NCBI RefSeq assembly: GCF_023343835.1
Contig: NC_064435.1
Location: 78,936,134 to 79,000,133 of the forward strand
Reading direction: 5' to 3'
DNA from: Lagopus muta
Lineage: Eukaryota; Chordata; Aves; Galliformes; Phasianidae
DNA: 64,000 bases
The notes beneath the pieces are model-generated. The model had not been told where the DNA came from, made no database searches, and worked only from the letters and a program-made list of their open reading frames with translations. Position 1 is the stretch's first letter; every line of letters begins with the position of its first letter. A program made the translations under genes and the position numbers. Shown here piece after piece: positions 22,001 through 37,000 of this stretch.

Positions 22001-25000
22001 TAGGCAATTTACTTCCTCCCTTCCTGCAATGCACTGCTGCATGATGGTGACACAACTGAAAACTTCACCTTTGAATTGAAGGAAGTGCTATTACGTAAAA
22101 ACTGAGAGCAAAAGAAATTCTTATTTATGTAGCAAATAGCTTTTTATGTGAGTTTGATGTTGGTGGGGCAGGGGGAAGACTGACAAGTGTTCTCATTTGG
22201 CAGACAACTGTTGAATACCTCGAAGGAGGGCGAGTCCACAACCTCTGTGCAGCCTTTGCCAGTGCTCACTCATCCTGAAAATGATTGCTGATGTTCAGAG
22301 GCACCTTCTTTGCTCTAGCTGTACCCATTGCTTCTGCACCCTGCATTGGTTGCCACTGGAAAGAGCCGCTGTTGTCTTTGCATCTTCCCTCCAAATGTTT
22401 ATACGCAATTATAAGATCCAGCCTTAGGCTTGGTTTTTCTCTAAGCTGAATTAATGGAAGGTAGTTTAGCTCGATACCAGAGAATATAACAGGAATCTGG
22501 GTTACTATGGAGAATGGAAAAATCCTTGTAATGCAAGCTGATCAATATGCTTGAGGCCAGGCAGTGCTGCAGCTGAACATATGGAGTTTACTCAATTCTT
22601 TTGATGCTTTCTAATTTCTGCTGAGGCCAGCTGGGGTCTGGAGCTGGAAGAAGTGCCCCTGTGCCATGCTCCTCCCTTAGCTCTTGTTTTGGGAAGCTCT
22701 GGTAGCTCAAGCACACCGCAGGGAGCCATGCTGGGTTTGGTGTTTTTCCCCAGGGTGCCATGCTGTCTGGATCTCTGCTCGCTGCAGCAGTGCTTAAATG
22801 GCTTTTAGCAGGGCCAGCTTGATTTTTTGAGACTCAAATAATTTGGGTTCTGTCCGAGTTTGTGCAGTAAGCTACCCACTGAAGCAGTGTCTTTGTTGTT
22901 AGTGTGGCTCTTTGTGTGGTCGGCTGGGGTGCACCTGTGTCTTAAGTCAATTGTGAATGTGTTTTGTTATTTTCCACTTGCATTTATTCCTTCTCATGAG
23001 CTTCTGCTGTGCTTCTATTATGGGACTACTGTAATGTATTTAGCAAAGCATTTGTTACATATACTGGCTATTTAAATTGATCATGAAGCATAGACTTGTT
23101 TTTTTTTTTCCAAATAGTTTTAGGGTTCTCTCTCACATCTTCTACAAATTTTCTTAGCTCATTAGAGATACAAAGTAGGTTTCAATTTGGTTTGGATTTC
23201 CTTGCATGGACTAGTATGATATGAACATCCTGAACACTTGTTAAAAATTCTGGATATCTTGTAAATTAATTGCTCTGATAGCTGAAAGTTAACTTTATTC
23301 TGCTAGCTGTACTTAATTTAGTTCAATTTAATGTGATGGTTGTCTGAGAACTTCCTTCTAGCACATAGCAACTTTGAGAATTCATCTGGTCTCATTTAGC
23401 AAGAGCGTTTGGGAGAGGGCAGAAGAATGCTTACTGTAGTAAAACAAAGCTCATAGGCTAGGTGTGTAGAATTCAGTGCTCAATGGGATGAATGACTTAT
23501 AGGATTCCCATTTCCACATGAGAGTTAGTGTAGCAATGTGGAACATGTTCATCTGCTGTGAATTTCTGCAAGTTCAAGCGGATTTTAGAAATCTGACCAG
23601 TAAGTCTGTTTCTTCCTCGGGTTTTATGCAAGGTGAGGTAACTGCTGCCATGGATCTGGTTTGCATTGCTGAGTGATCCAGCAGTGCTCAGCTTTGGAGC
23701 AGGTTGAAACGTGTCACAACTTTAAAATTCAGCATCTAGTTAAGACTTTTCAAAGTAATGTTGCTCCACGTTTGTCTTATGAAATCTGGTAAGGCTTAGA
23801 GTAAAGAAAGCTGCTGTATCGCTTATGGGGAATTAAATAGCTCAACTAATTTATTCATTTGTATTGTACAATATATTACACAATCTGTCTATTTCCGTTG
23901 CTACACAACACAACCTCAAATATAGGATCTGAATCAATAATTGTGTTTTGAAGTGTTAATGATGTCTGATTCTTTAAATTAGTGTAGAAGATCCTCCAAT
24001 GAAAATGTTCAGGTCTCTGTTTCGTTCCACATCTGTGAATGCTGATCCCTCTTGCCAGTTGGTTTATTCACTTACATGTATTTGCATTTGGGTGCTGGTG
24101 TGGAGTTTAAACACAAGGAAGTTAAAGGAAAAAGGATAAAGGAAAAAGTGTATTCCTTGTCCCAGATGGTCTTTGTCTCCAGTTTCTTCAGCTTCTGCAC
24201 CCGTCTGCCTTGATGTTGTGCAGGATGGCTGAGGATGCAGATTATTCAAGGACATGTTTTTGTAGGCTGGTGTCTTTAGAAGAAAGCAAGAAATCAGTTT
24301 AGTGACTGTTATGGCTAGTTTAGTCTCGGTTTTGAATGTTTAAGGTAAATAGTATGCCTAGTCTGCTGGCTTCTTTAGCAACAACAGAAACAAATCTAAA
24401 ATGTGTACTCATACACTTGAATTTTCTCAGGCCTGAACCTGAGCTTTAACAGTTGTATGTGTAGCACAGGGGAAAAAAGATAAAAGCAGCAAATCCAAGT
24501 AGTTTCTAAGGAATCTTGTCAGTTGGGATCTGTTACGAGAATACTTCTGGTGTGTCTATGTCTTTTTACTTAAAAATACATTGGATATCCTAAGCATAAC
24601 AATAAGCAACAGTCTGACATTTCCTGGAGCACAGCTTTTTTTTTTTTTTTTTGAGATGGAAGCAAAGTGTTTTTCCAGTGTCTTTGACTTGCAAACCCCT
24701 GAGAAACAAGCAAACAACAGCAGAAAAAAAAAATCTTCGCTCTCCTTATGGCCTAATTTTTCTTTGGGTGTGGAGATTGACCTCGAGGTTCCTCCGTGTA
24801 AGGAAAGTTGCATATATATGCTGGGAGGAGGGAGAGCTTACTCAGAACAATAGCACAACTCATCTGGATAAGCTCTTAAAATTGCCAAGAATCACACCCT
24901 TACTAACCTCAACCGTGTCTTGATAACAGCCTGTGGGTTGTAGGTTAAAATTCACTACAGTAAGGAGTATTTTTTTTTTTTTTTTAGCTTTTTGTTTCTT

Positions 25001-28000
25001 GTGCATCTGAGAGTATCTTATATTGAATTTTTTTCTTGACTCTCTCAAATACAGCTGTAATTGCATGGTTTTGTCATCTCTACTTCCCAACTGCTTACTT
25101 TGTGTGACAGTTAGTAAAATGTGGAGTCTCATTTACTGTTACATGTTACTTTAAAGTGAAGCATGTCTGTTGGTTTAATAATCATAGCTTTTTAATTCTT
25201 AAAAATATTAAACATGAACAATTCCCTATTATACTCTTTTTCTGCAAAGCTTATTTTCTATGATCAGTTCAAGAATGAAGAGTAACTTTTTAATCCATAG
25301 CTGCAGAGAAGTACAACTTAAGAGTTCTAATGTCAAGGAGGCCTTGTTAAGCTTGAAATCCTAAGTCATTAAAATTTAATTTAGTGATGAGGGTTTGTTG
25401 TCAAATAAATTACTTCTGGTAGATCAGGTTGCTTGTACAGTTCTTCTAATACCAATGTCGGAGCACTTCAACCTTCTCTGAAGTAAAAGATAAATATGTC
25501 AGCGCTTTCAGATGCGAAGCTTCTGGAAATCTGCACCTTAAATATTCAGAATTCTCTGTATAAATATTTTCTGGTGTCCACTAGAATTAACAGTACTCCA
25601 TGATGGGTTTTTTCAGGTCTGTGGTGTTTCTAGGCTGTATTCCTGCTTACTAAGGCTACAATAAACGACAAGTAAAACTCTACTAACTAGCCACATTTAG
25701 TGTCTTACAGAGTTGTTGTTTCTGTTGTTTTCTATTTCTGGTTTTTTGTATGTGTGGAAAGTAGTGGATCTTTGTTCCTCCTCCTCCAAATAATGTGTGA
25801 GGAAGGAAGAGCCTACATGATGGCTTTCTAATAGCCTGATAAGCTGAAGTTTTTAGCCAAACTAATGGACTGGGGACTTGTAGTGTTTCCAGAGAAGTTT
25901 GTCTTCCTATGCTGTCTTCTTGCAACTGTTTCTTTCTGTGTAAAAACACATAATGCACCTAAAACCTGGTCTAAAATGGAAATAATTTGATCCTAGTATG
26001 CTGAACATTCAGTAAAGAGCTACCTTTGGATTTTATTGGGAAGTATTCTTTGTGTTGCCTCTTGTTCCTTATGATGCTGATCAAAATAAAATTGCTGGCA
26101 GCCAGTTACTATTCTGATTGGTTTAAAATGTGATAAGTCTTGTTTCAGGTTACAGATGCTTTGCAGTTCAGGTGAATGCTTACAAGTAGAGATGCCGAGT
26201 GGATTGGTCTTTTACATGTGTATCAACCCTTGTTCTTGTTTCAAGAAGTTCTTGGTCTGCATATGCACTGTTTAGGTTTGTTAGGTACACAGTGATAAGG
26301 CTTCTTATCATCACGGGGAAAAGATGACAACTTCCTAGCTGTTCTACCAGCTAGTTATTTTTAAATTAATTTAGGTGTTTGCAAAGTAAATGCAGATAGC
26401 TTCTAAATTACTTATTGTTTTTTGTTTTTTGAGCCTTTTTGATGATATAGTTTGTTTGTTTTCAAGTGGTTTAAGAAATACCTCTACACAAGTGCCTTAT
26501 TAAATAGTCTTTGTGTAAGACAGCAACTTAGTCCTTGCTTAATTCATGTACTTTAAAACTGTGGTTAGTATGGTCCTTGTTGGAATCCCTTTAGATAAAC
26601 AAATGGAAATAAACTGTTTCAACCATCAGAGTGAATGAAACTTAATCTTTTTGGGGTGCTTGAAACTAGATGAGGTGGTTGCAACTAGATGGGTATTTAA
26701 TGTCCCTTCCTACTCCATCCATTGTATGATTCTGTATGATTTTCTTGTTATATATGTCACTGGAAGGCACTACCACTTTTAGAGTTTTGGGGTTTTCTTG
26801 TTTGTTTGTTTCCTTAACATTTTCCTCCTTTAGAAAGTTATACTCACCTTAAAGTGAAAGGAGGAGGTGAATGTGTCCAGGGAGCAGAAGCTGTCATGTG
26901 GAATCTGCCTGCATCACAAGTAACGAGTCTGGGAATAAAAAGGGAATCAAAGTTACTTTTCTCTGGAATGAGGCAGTATCTCAACAAATAAATCAAAATG
27001 TGCAAAATGTGATGATCCACCTGATTTTAGACTTCACAAATGAAATTAGAGTAGTTGCATTTTCCAAAAAAATGAAGTGAAGTGAAGAACACTTCTGAAC
27101 TTTGATCAAGTGTCATTTGTGTGATTCTCAGCTTTCTGATTTTTCTTAATCCCTTTCCAAATGGCTCAGATTTGCCCAGGCTCTGTGTTGCAATCCCACT
27201 CTATTTCATGGCATTTCACTACAGGAGATCTAAAAAATCAAACCCTATCTTTCTTGCTTGCACACTTGTGACTCTCTCTTGCCACCTTGCAGTGCTGCAC
27301 TTCATGGGGTTTTTCATACCTGCTTGTCAGTGCTTATTGCACTGTTTTGACATTCTGAAACATGAAGCTGATAATGCTTTTTTTTTTTTTTTACTGATCA
27401 CTTATAAGGAATTACTGACTAAAAAGAAAGGTGTTTCAATTCAGAACACCAGAGAAACAAATAGAAAATCCGCACGCAAACTGCTAGTAAGAATGTGCAT
27501 AGTATAACAGCAGGATGGTTTCCTACTACTGTGCCACTTTAGTTTTTGTTAAAGCAGAACTGGAGTTCAGCCACAGCATGCTTTCTCCCTGCAGGGTTCT
27601 GCCTTTATTATCCTTGTCAAATAACATAAGCCTAAGATTTTTCTTTCTTATTAAAAAGACATTATCTAAAGAAATATACATTATTCCCTATGAAATTAGT
27701 GCTTCTTTTTCTTATCAGCTTATCAGAAAGTTAACACAACTTATCTGAAGGTAGTTCTTACTAGAGCTGCATGTGCTGAGCATAGCTCTCCCTGTCCTAT
27801 TTCTTCTTCTAACAGCCCTGCTAGTTTTCTCAGTGAGTGAAGCCATGTGTTGTCTGTAGGGAAGTGCTGTTTTCGGCCTCTGTTTCTTTCTGTGTGGATA
27901 TATGCTTTATAGAAGCACACACCTTGAGGCTATACAATGTTATTCCATAATTTTCTGGGGGCTGCTGTTAGTCTTTGGAGAAAAGCCATCCGCTGATGGC

Positions 28001-31000
28001 TGCCTGCAAAGAAAGTGGGAGGAAGTGAGACAACAGTTTCTTGCACAGTTGCATTTCATGTAGGTGAAGCAGTGGAGCAGGCATGCTGTTGTTTAGCTTT
28101 TGGCAGCCTCCAGCATGTGTGTGCTTTGACTGCTGTTGATACCATATGCTGCATGCTTGTCAGCCCTCACCTTCCTGGGCACCATTTTCAGTTAGCTGTC
28201 TCCTTCTTCTTTGCTATACAGGTGATCTTGCAGGCTGATCCCTCAACCTCCATCCAAAAATTCCTCTCTGCTGTTCAAACCTACTGTTTATATTTATGTT
28301 GGATTTGGTTCTGTTTCTTCAGCAGTTTCAACATGTGAAATAACTCCAAAATTCATCTCATAGTACCAGGAAGACAGAGGTCACTGGTGCTGCTGTGGCA
28401 CTGGGTGGAAGGAGAGGATCCTTTTGCTGCCTGCTTTCCACTTGGCTTAGTAACATGAGTGCCCCGGGCAGAAGCTGCCAATATAGCTGAGGTTCATGTG
28501 GCACTGACTGCTTTGCAGTGTGAGCACAAGAAGGAGGAGTTGCCAATTGAACCTCACCTCATCTGGCTGCATTGAGAGCCCGTCTTTCCAGGTGGTGGCA
28601 GAAACAAGTTACCTGCTGCCTGAAGCACCTTTGCTGAGGAGCTGTGGCCCAGTAGAGCGCTGGTGACTAAGCTTTCTCTATAGCTGTCACTTGGCAGGGC
28701 CCTTAACCTCAGCAGAGATGCCTGAGGAGCCGGTTTGGCCCGGAGATGTCTCAGCCCAAGTGCTTCAGCCCAGTGGCCTCTCCCCAATGTAGCAGGAACT
28801 GGTTGGTATAAGAGCCACACTACCTATTTTAAAGGTGGTGTACTGTAGTGAAGTGGTAATAAAAACCTTGTTACACTGTTCAAGCTAAGCATTTAGCTTG
28901 AGTTGCATTCTAGGAGCTGTAATTTCACAGAATCATGAAATGGCCTGGGTTGGAAGGGACCTCAGGAATCATCAACCCCCCTGTCACACGCAGGGCCACC
29001 AACCTCCACATTTAATACCAGACCAGGCTGCCCAGGGCCTCATCCAACCTGGCCTTGAACACCACCAGGGACAAGGCATCCACAACCTCTCTGGGCAGCC
29101 TGTTCCAGCATCTCACCACTCCCTATAGTTTTCCTACATCTGCATTGTGTATTGCTTTGAGAGACACTGATCTGAGAAGCTGGTGTTCAGTCTGTGTGCA
29201 TATGCTGCTATGGTGCTTTTGCTTCAGCGTTTGCTTGGTTGTTGTATGGGCACTGCTGAGGCATGGCCTGAACCTCTGATTGATCACCTGAGGCGAGCCA
29301 TGAGTCAGCCAGAGGAGCACAGGTGAAGGCAATTCTCCTGTGCTGCCAGAAGGGGTGGAACCAGGCTCCAGCCCTCCTAGACCTATTTAAGAGCTGGCTA
29401 CCAGTAGGCAAGGATCTCTTCTGGAGATCAGCTCTGCTGGAGTTTTGTGAGTGAGCCCAGGATAGGGGTAAGCCTTCTATTTATTCTCTTTTGTTATCAT
29501 ATTCTGCTTTGCCTAACTCTTGCTTATTTTGTGATTATAACATCCTAATATTCTTTCATTATACAGTTGTGCTACACCTCTCTCAGTCTAAATTCAAGTT
29601 CCACCACGATGATAGATAAAAAGGTGGTTTTCATTGTAAATCTTAAATTTAGATAGATTCTGTTAGCTCCACACTGTTGAAGCAGACAGACCAAGTTTAA
29701 TTTACCTGTTTGAGAAGTAAGTTATGTATGAAGGAGCTGTATGTACCAACCCATACGTAAGGAGGGCTTCAGATGTTTCTTTTATTGTCTATACTCAGAT
29801 GGTGAGGGGGAGTTTAAATGATGAATGTACGAATTTCAAACTTAGAAATTGCCAGTGTGCACATAGGTGTGATGTTTAAGGCCCTTTCTGGATGTTAAAG
29901 TCATCAAAGTACATGGTTGTTGAGGGTTTTTTTTTTGTTTCTGTAAGGACCTTTTATCATGTAAGAGTGGTGCATATTTGCTGGCTGGGAGTTGTTAGAT
30001 TTACAGCTGTTGGTACAATCTTATATGGTTTCTGTTGTGTACGTCTTGATACAGACTTTTTTTCTCTTTTAATTTCTGGTTGCTGTTTTGGCAAACAGGT
30101 TTGTGTTTCATTGCTGGGTTTCTTTTTTGGACTTTGGGATGGAAAATGTATTTCCATGTACAGCTTTGGATGAGCCGTTAATTATTATGTGGTAGGCTTC
30201 CTGAAAGTTTGGCAGCTGTTACTCTGATGTTACTGCTGGATAAGAGGCGTAGAAAATGATTCTGTGCGTTTGCCACAATAATAGTATGCATAAGACTGGG
30301 TCACCCTTCTCAAATGCCATTTTTGTCATTGAAATCTTTATTTGTATGCTGTTTCTTTGTTTAACTTGAGCCTTGAATTCAATTTTATCCAATTTCAAGT
30401 GAAATGAATTGGAACAGTACTTACTGAGCAGCATTAGGCATCCTGTAATATCAGATCTGAAGACTTTCATGCCATGTATTCAAAAGTCACGTTTTCTTTT
30501 GACCTTAATCGCTTCTAACTGTGGTGTGTGTGTATGTGTGTGTATATATCTACACATTTGTCAGGCACTTCAGTTTGGTGCTGTATTATTCTGCTTGACC
30601 TAGGAAACTTGTTTTCCCATGTAAAGTTTTGCAAGTAACCAAAATAATGTGTATCCAAATGTTCTGATTTCCTTTTGGTGCTGGTTTGTGTACAGAAGGT
30701 GTCACAAGACCTTATGTGTCAGTGTAAGGCTTAAATGTGTGAAGAAACCCCAAACATTAGTAGATTCTTTAATTTTTGACACAGTATAGAATTACTTCTT
30801 TTCCATTTTACATGTTTTCTGTGGTGTTAGTCATGACAGAATGTGACTGACAAGGGATGAAATTGCTTCTATTCCTGCTGGCAGTTGGTTGTTTTTTTTT
30901 TTTTTGTTTTGTTTTGTTTTTTGACAGCCAAGTGGAATTTGCTCTTTGTTAAAGTGACAACAGTTCTAATGTAATTAAAATTATTTCAGGAGAGCTACAC

Positions 31001-34000
31001 AGAGATTAGTTTTGAAAGGAGGGGTGCGGTTTAAAGTACCTGATACAGTGGAACGTGCAAATCATGAATATATTCTACTTTTTTTGGGTTCTGTTCCTGT
31101 TTGAGCAATTCTACTGCATATTTCTTCTAATGAAAGAAGGGGGAGATCAAAAGAAAACGGTAGAGCCGAGATCAAAGCATTTTGCTGGTTACTGAATTTC
31201 TTGATTTAAAAATCAAATTCTAGAGCATGAATATTAAAACCGCAGTACTATGAACTGTGCTGGTCTTGCTTTATTTTTGCTATAACACAGTCCTTGGTTA
31301 ATGTTCTATTAAGTGGGTATGTACTGAATTTAATAGATGGAGTTGAGAGTTAATACAGCATTTGGCTGTGCTAATGTTTCAAAATTTCAAAATACTACAA
31401 AGGGGAAGAGAACTGCTTGCAGCTTGTTACAGAGCGGTCTGAATCTATTTCTTATTGTTTGCTCGGTTACATCTAAGCAAAGTCTCTAGCCCTTGTGGAA
31501 AAGGGAAGGAGCTCTGTATGCTGCTCCTGCTGTATTGTGGCAAGGGCAGAAATGCTGTCTTTACAAGCGGAAAAGGGAAATGTATTTGTCTACAGACAGA
31601 CTTTATGGAAAACGTAGTGAAATTCCACTCTCGCAGCACAGTTCACCTTTTACTAATAGTTTTTGAAATGAGATGCTTTGCCTTATTAAAGTAGTCAACT
31701 CTTTAAGACTTAAGTTGTTTTTTGCTTTTCGGCTCTTTCTTCTCTCTTAAGATCGCGCTGGAAGCATCAGTACTCTTGATTCCTTAGATTTTGCAAGATA
31801 CTCCGACGACGGCAATAGGGAAGCGGACGAAAGAGTGGCGGGTAAGTTTGTATGATTTAGGAATCACAGATTGCCAACTTTACCATTTGGCACGTTGTTT
31901 TTTGCAGCAACATAGTTAAATATTCCCGAAGTTGCCAAGACTTCTCTGTGATGGTTTACCTAGTCACTTAATGATAGATTAGGTTTCAGATGTTATACTG
32001 TAATGACTGTGAACATTCAGACAGGTGTGCTTTTATATGACTTATGTTACTTATTTATACAAGTAAGGAATGTACTTGAAAGGTGGGACCAATCTCAGAC
32101 AATGATCAGTGTGTTGATATTGCCTATTGGCTGCAAGCATGCAGTTGAAACACTTCTAAATCACTGTGTGTAGCAGTCTGTGGCTATTGCAGAGGTAGCA
32201 GCTTTCTGATGTGAAGATTTGCAGTGAGACATCTGGTTAAACATAGCTTACGTGTAGATCAAATATGCATTGCCAAACCCGTAGTGAATTTTGGATTTTG
32301 TCAGTTCCACAAGTCATCCTTGCTACAGATCTTAACTGTAGCACTTTTCTCCCCATTTTATTTCTAGATTGTATAAGATATTTTCTTGTGATAGGACTTC
32401 TCGCTTCTTGTAGTTCTCAGTTAAGAATCTTGGAAATTTTAAATTTCAGGATTTTCAGTTACATCACAAAAGGTGATGTAAAGAGACTGCCTTTCTTTCA
32501 TCTTTGAAGTTATTATTATAAGCTTTTTTGCATGTGAGCCATGTTGCTACAATCCAGTTTTTTCCTGAGCTTAGTTGTTTAGCTACTCACAGCTTCTCTG
32601 GAGAAAACCATAAAAATGTCAGTAGAACTTGCTGCTCAGTTTATTTCCAGTGAAATAGTTCCACTCAGTATCATAAACACTTGGAATTTGTCCATGCTGT
32701 GACCTTTTTTCACATTGTTTATCTTTATGAAGCCTGAAGTGATGGAAGCTGCCTTGTTTCTGCTCCATACTGTTATCTGCTTCAAACCCCCGTGCTTCAC
32801 CATGGTGAAATCCATGAATGTGGAGCATGTTCAGATACTTTGATATTCTGGCCTGTAACTGTAGGTAATGATTTTTCTTTCATTTATATGAAAAATGCCA
32901 GGTTTTCTAAACAGTGTGTTTAAGGAACCCAGATAGTTCTGTATCATGTTCTGGAATACAATGCGAAAGCAAACATTTGCTAGCAGTTCTTAAATCACAG
33001 AATCACACAGAATCACAGAATCACCCGGGTTGGAAGGGACCCCAAGGATCATGTAGTTCCAACCCCCCTGCCTAGCAGGGCCACCAAACATACACATTCA
33101 GATCAGGTTGCCCAGGACCCCGTCCAACCTGGCCTTAAACACGTCCAAGGACGGGGCATCCACAACCTCCCTGGGCAGCCCGTTCCAGGGCCTAACCACT
33201 CTCCTAGTAAAGAACTTCCCCCTAACATCTAACCTAAATCTTCCCTCCTTCAACTTAAAACCATTTCCCCTAGTCCTGCTGTTGTCAGCCCTTTTGAAGA
33301 GTTTACTCCCCTCCTGGGTGTAGGTTCCCTTCAGGTACTGATAGGCTGCAATGAGGTCACCCCGCAGCCTTCTCTTCTCCAGGCTGAACAAGCCCAACTC
33401 CCTCAGCCTGTCCTCATAGGGGAGGTGCTCCAGCCCCTTGATCATCTTAGTCGCCCTCCTCTGGACCCTTTCCAAAGGAGGAAATTAAATTTTCACCATC
33501 TTGATAGATTTTTTTCTGTATCTAGGCAATCTTTCTTGACAGTACTACTATTGAGAGAGCTAGCTTGATCTTAGCTTGGAGCTGTGTTTTCTGATTGAAC
33601 TGGATTACAGAAAGGAAGAACTGAGCAGAACTGACAGCAGAACCATTCATCTTCTGGCAGTGCATTAATGACAAAATATTGATTGTTTACAGTATGAAAT
33701 CAATGCATCCTAAAATGAAATACTAAGTGTAATAAATCGTTTCCTAGAACAAAGATTTTGGAAGACTACAGTATAGTAATTGACTGTCGTCATGTAATAG
33801 ATAAGTAAATTATTTGTCAGAATATTTAAATTACATGCTTGTGCTCTTTAGAGACATTTTTCCATGAGTTGCTGGAAGTGATGTAAGAATCAAAGCAAGA
33901 CTAGATAGGATTTCTGGTTGCTTGTAAAGTTGTAAGTTTTCCAAAACATCACATTTCTAGTTCAGTTGTAATTGCTTAAAATATCTTGCACCAATTCTGC

Positions 34001-37000
34001 ATCAGACCATTTATCCAAGCAGTAAGCTGTCTTATGGAAGTCCATTCAGGAAAATGCAAGTCTTCAATATGCGCACAAAAAACATTTCAGTAGAGATTGC
34101 AAAGCCTTTATATGCGCAGTTCCTTCTTTGAACAAAAACTGGCTATTAGCTTCTACTTTTAATGTCAAACTTACCTGCAGATGTGCTTTCAAATGTAAGC
34201 CTACCTTGCTTCTTACCGTACGTTTTTTTTCTCAGCAGAGAGCATCAATGAGTAGGCATTAAAGCTGTAATCTATTGCAAGAGCTGCAGGCTGCAATCTG
34301 ATAGTCACATATTCTTTTGATAATTCTCAGAGTTAGATTAGAATAGTTTCTTTTTTTTAAATACATTTCTCACATTATTATCTTTGGGGTTTTTTTTTTT
34401 TTTTTAACCATTTGGACAGAATCCATTATTATCAGTTTTCTAGCAAATGTGAAATGAAGGATAAAAAAATAAATGCGTATCAGTCAGTAATGAATCCTGA
34501 GTCAGAAGTACTATTAAAATGAAGTTATGTATCCAGTTACAAGTATTTTTTTTACATTGGAAAAGCCAAATGAAAAAAATGTCTGTATGGACCGTCCAAA
34601 GCCATCATGTTTCCAGTTTTGCTTTTATGGATGGTGTTAGGGTTGGCTGCCAGGTTTCTCCTTTTGGCAGTCCAAAAAATGTTGGAAATAAATGGAAGGA
34701 TTATTGTTTGAAGTAGATTTCAGTATTTCAGTTCTGTTGGTCCAGCTCATTCCATCTGACATTAAAAAGCCTAGAAGCGAAAGTGTTTTGAAGAGTTGGC
34801 ATGAACTTGTCATTTGGGAAATCTGATCAAAGGACGTTTAGTGACTCTCATTTGTAATACTGTCATCAGCATGTCTGAACAGATATAATTCACAGAAGCC
34901 AGTCAGGATGTGGATAAACATCACAGAACTAATTGTAGTAGAAAATATCTATTTTCTTCCTCATCTACCTGACATCTGCTGGATCTTACTATGGATGTAG
35001 AGCACCGTGTAACAAACTGGATAAAAAAATTCATAATCCCCAAAGTTTTAACAACAGCTACAACAACAAAAAAGTATCATTGGTGCTTACAATGCACTGG
35101 ATGAAACAACTTCTGTAAGACTATTAAGTGCTGAACCAGTTGGTAGATAAGGTCAGTACTGAAGGATTTATGAGGCTTAGGGAACCTTCTCCAAATACTT
35201 GTTTTCATGAGAATGGAAAACCTACTTGAAGTCATATACCTGCAGCATTCAGTGTAAATAGGTCATCTGACATTCAATCTAAGAACTGAATCTTCTGCCA
35301 CGTCTTAAATTGACTGTGCAGGTATGTTTGTGACCTAAAAACTCTCCTTATTTTAAAATATTTAGCATTGCCAACCTATCATTGTCATCTACTGTTCTGA
35401 GAATCTGCTCGTTTTAGAAATGTGATACTGTTCTTTCGGTGATAATAAAATTAATGATTGTCATGTAAGTAGAAATACATGCTGAAAATGTTTACTTTTC
35501 AACCTATTTGCCTTTGAGCAACAAAAGTGCTGTTCGTGTGCATCTCAGTATTGTTCAGTATCCCAAACCACAAGTTGCTCCTTACAATTAACTTCTTGAT
35601 CTATGGTTCAACAACTTCTGAAGTCATTAAAAAAATGTGGATGAATAGGAAGAGATCCTTGAAAAAGCCTTATTTTAAAATTTGTAAGCTGTGCAGATGA
35701 GCTTCCCATTTCATCTATGCACTTCTTTTTTAAGGTGTGCTTGAGTAGCTGCCTAAAAACAGAAGTGCTGAATTGTTCTAATCCTTAGTTGCCTTCTTGA
35801 AAGACTTGAGTCTTTTAAATAAGGCTAAGTAAATTTATTTTCCCCCACAGATGGTAGATGTAATGATTTGAGTTCTTTAAAAGAGAAAAAGCAAGAGAGT
35901 CCCTGAAATTCAGAATGCACTCTTCTTGTTGCAAGATAACACAAGCATATAGCTCCTAAGTACTGCTCTGTGCCTTCCTATAGAGAGTTAGCTTAATTCT
36001 TTACTTTCCTAGCTGTGTGTCAAAAAACTCTTCTGTATGTCATGCTCAGTTTAGCTCCATTCACTAATGTATTATATGTGGTATGAATTCAGTCAAGCAT
36101 TAAGTTAATATTCAGCTGACTTTATCAATGTTATTGAAAGGTTAAACTTTCTAAGGTAGGTAAACATTAGGAGAAGGAGGGGATGGAGAAAGAGAGACCA
36201 GGTGATTTCTTTTAAAAGCCAGTGGTTGGGAAATGGTTACAAAGAAAGTCAGATCATTAACAAATGGGGATTTCCATGTTGGTTTCATTGGTGTACGCCT
36301 TGAGTTAAACATCTCTGTGTATTTTGGCAAAACAGTGCATTTCCGCATAGTTTATGAAATAAAGAGCTTCTAATTATAATACAAAACTCTATTAAAATTG
36401 CATTGCAAATATTTGGAAAAATTGACTAAAACCTAGGAACAAACTTCTTCAAATAAAAGCTAAATTTGTGTCTTCCAGATGCACTATGGTTTGTATAGTG
36501 ACAGTTACAATGTTGACATTCCTAAGGCAAGAAACGAGGTACAATTATGAGCTTACTGTTTGTAGCAGCATTACTGTGGCTGTTGTGACAGGCTGTGAAG
36601 TGAGTTCTTCACAAATATGGTACGTTTAGAATCTTCCACTGTATACAGAGAAACATGCAGCAGAGTAATCTTCCTAAAAGGTTGACTGGGTGAAGTCCTA
36701 ATGGCTTCTAAGAATTTTCAGCACCATCAGACTTTACTAAAAAAGTAATTCTTGCCGTCTGACATGGGTTTGTCTGACATGAATTTTTTTGGCTTTCTAT
36801 ACCTTCAGTCATGTTTTATTCCTATTTTCCTTGATGAGATACCTGAGTTTTTCTAGTTTTCTAGTTTATGTTGGTTTTCTAACTTTTTTTTTGTTGTTGT
36901 TTTAAATTTCTATCATTCTAGTGCAGGGCACTCCTGATCTGCAACTGTTCTGGTCATTGATAATATTTTCAGAGAATGAAATGTTAAGAGTCATTTCCAT

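Larger units (their letters stand above)
16013..31751 (+). other. RELCH: RELCH intron 1 (15.7 kb)
   Basis: The long first intron is AT-rich beyond the CpG island. Recognised content is CR1 pieces at 17765-18262 (+), 22205-22448 (-), 26640-26745 (+) and 28926-29126 (-), an LTR- or promoter-like stretch at 29270-29480, and T- or TG-rich tracts such as 24637-24652, 24970-24986, 27377-27392, 30520-30545 and 30893-30905. Other frames (for example 27121-27507 and 28015-28338) show no family resemblance, and I treat them as chance. Confidence 0.75.

Noticed and set aside
27121..28338. Frames of 128, 77 and 107 codons in RELCH intron 1
   Set aside because: Hydrophobic, AT-driven composition, no recognisable domain, no splice logic connecting them, and lengths expected by chance.
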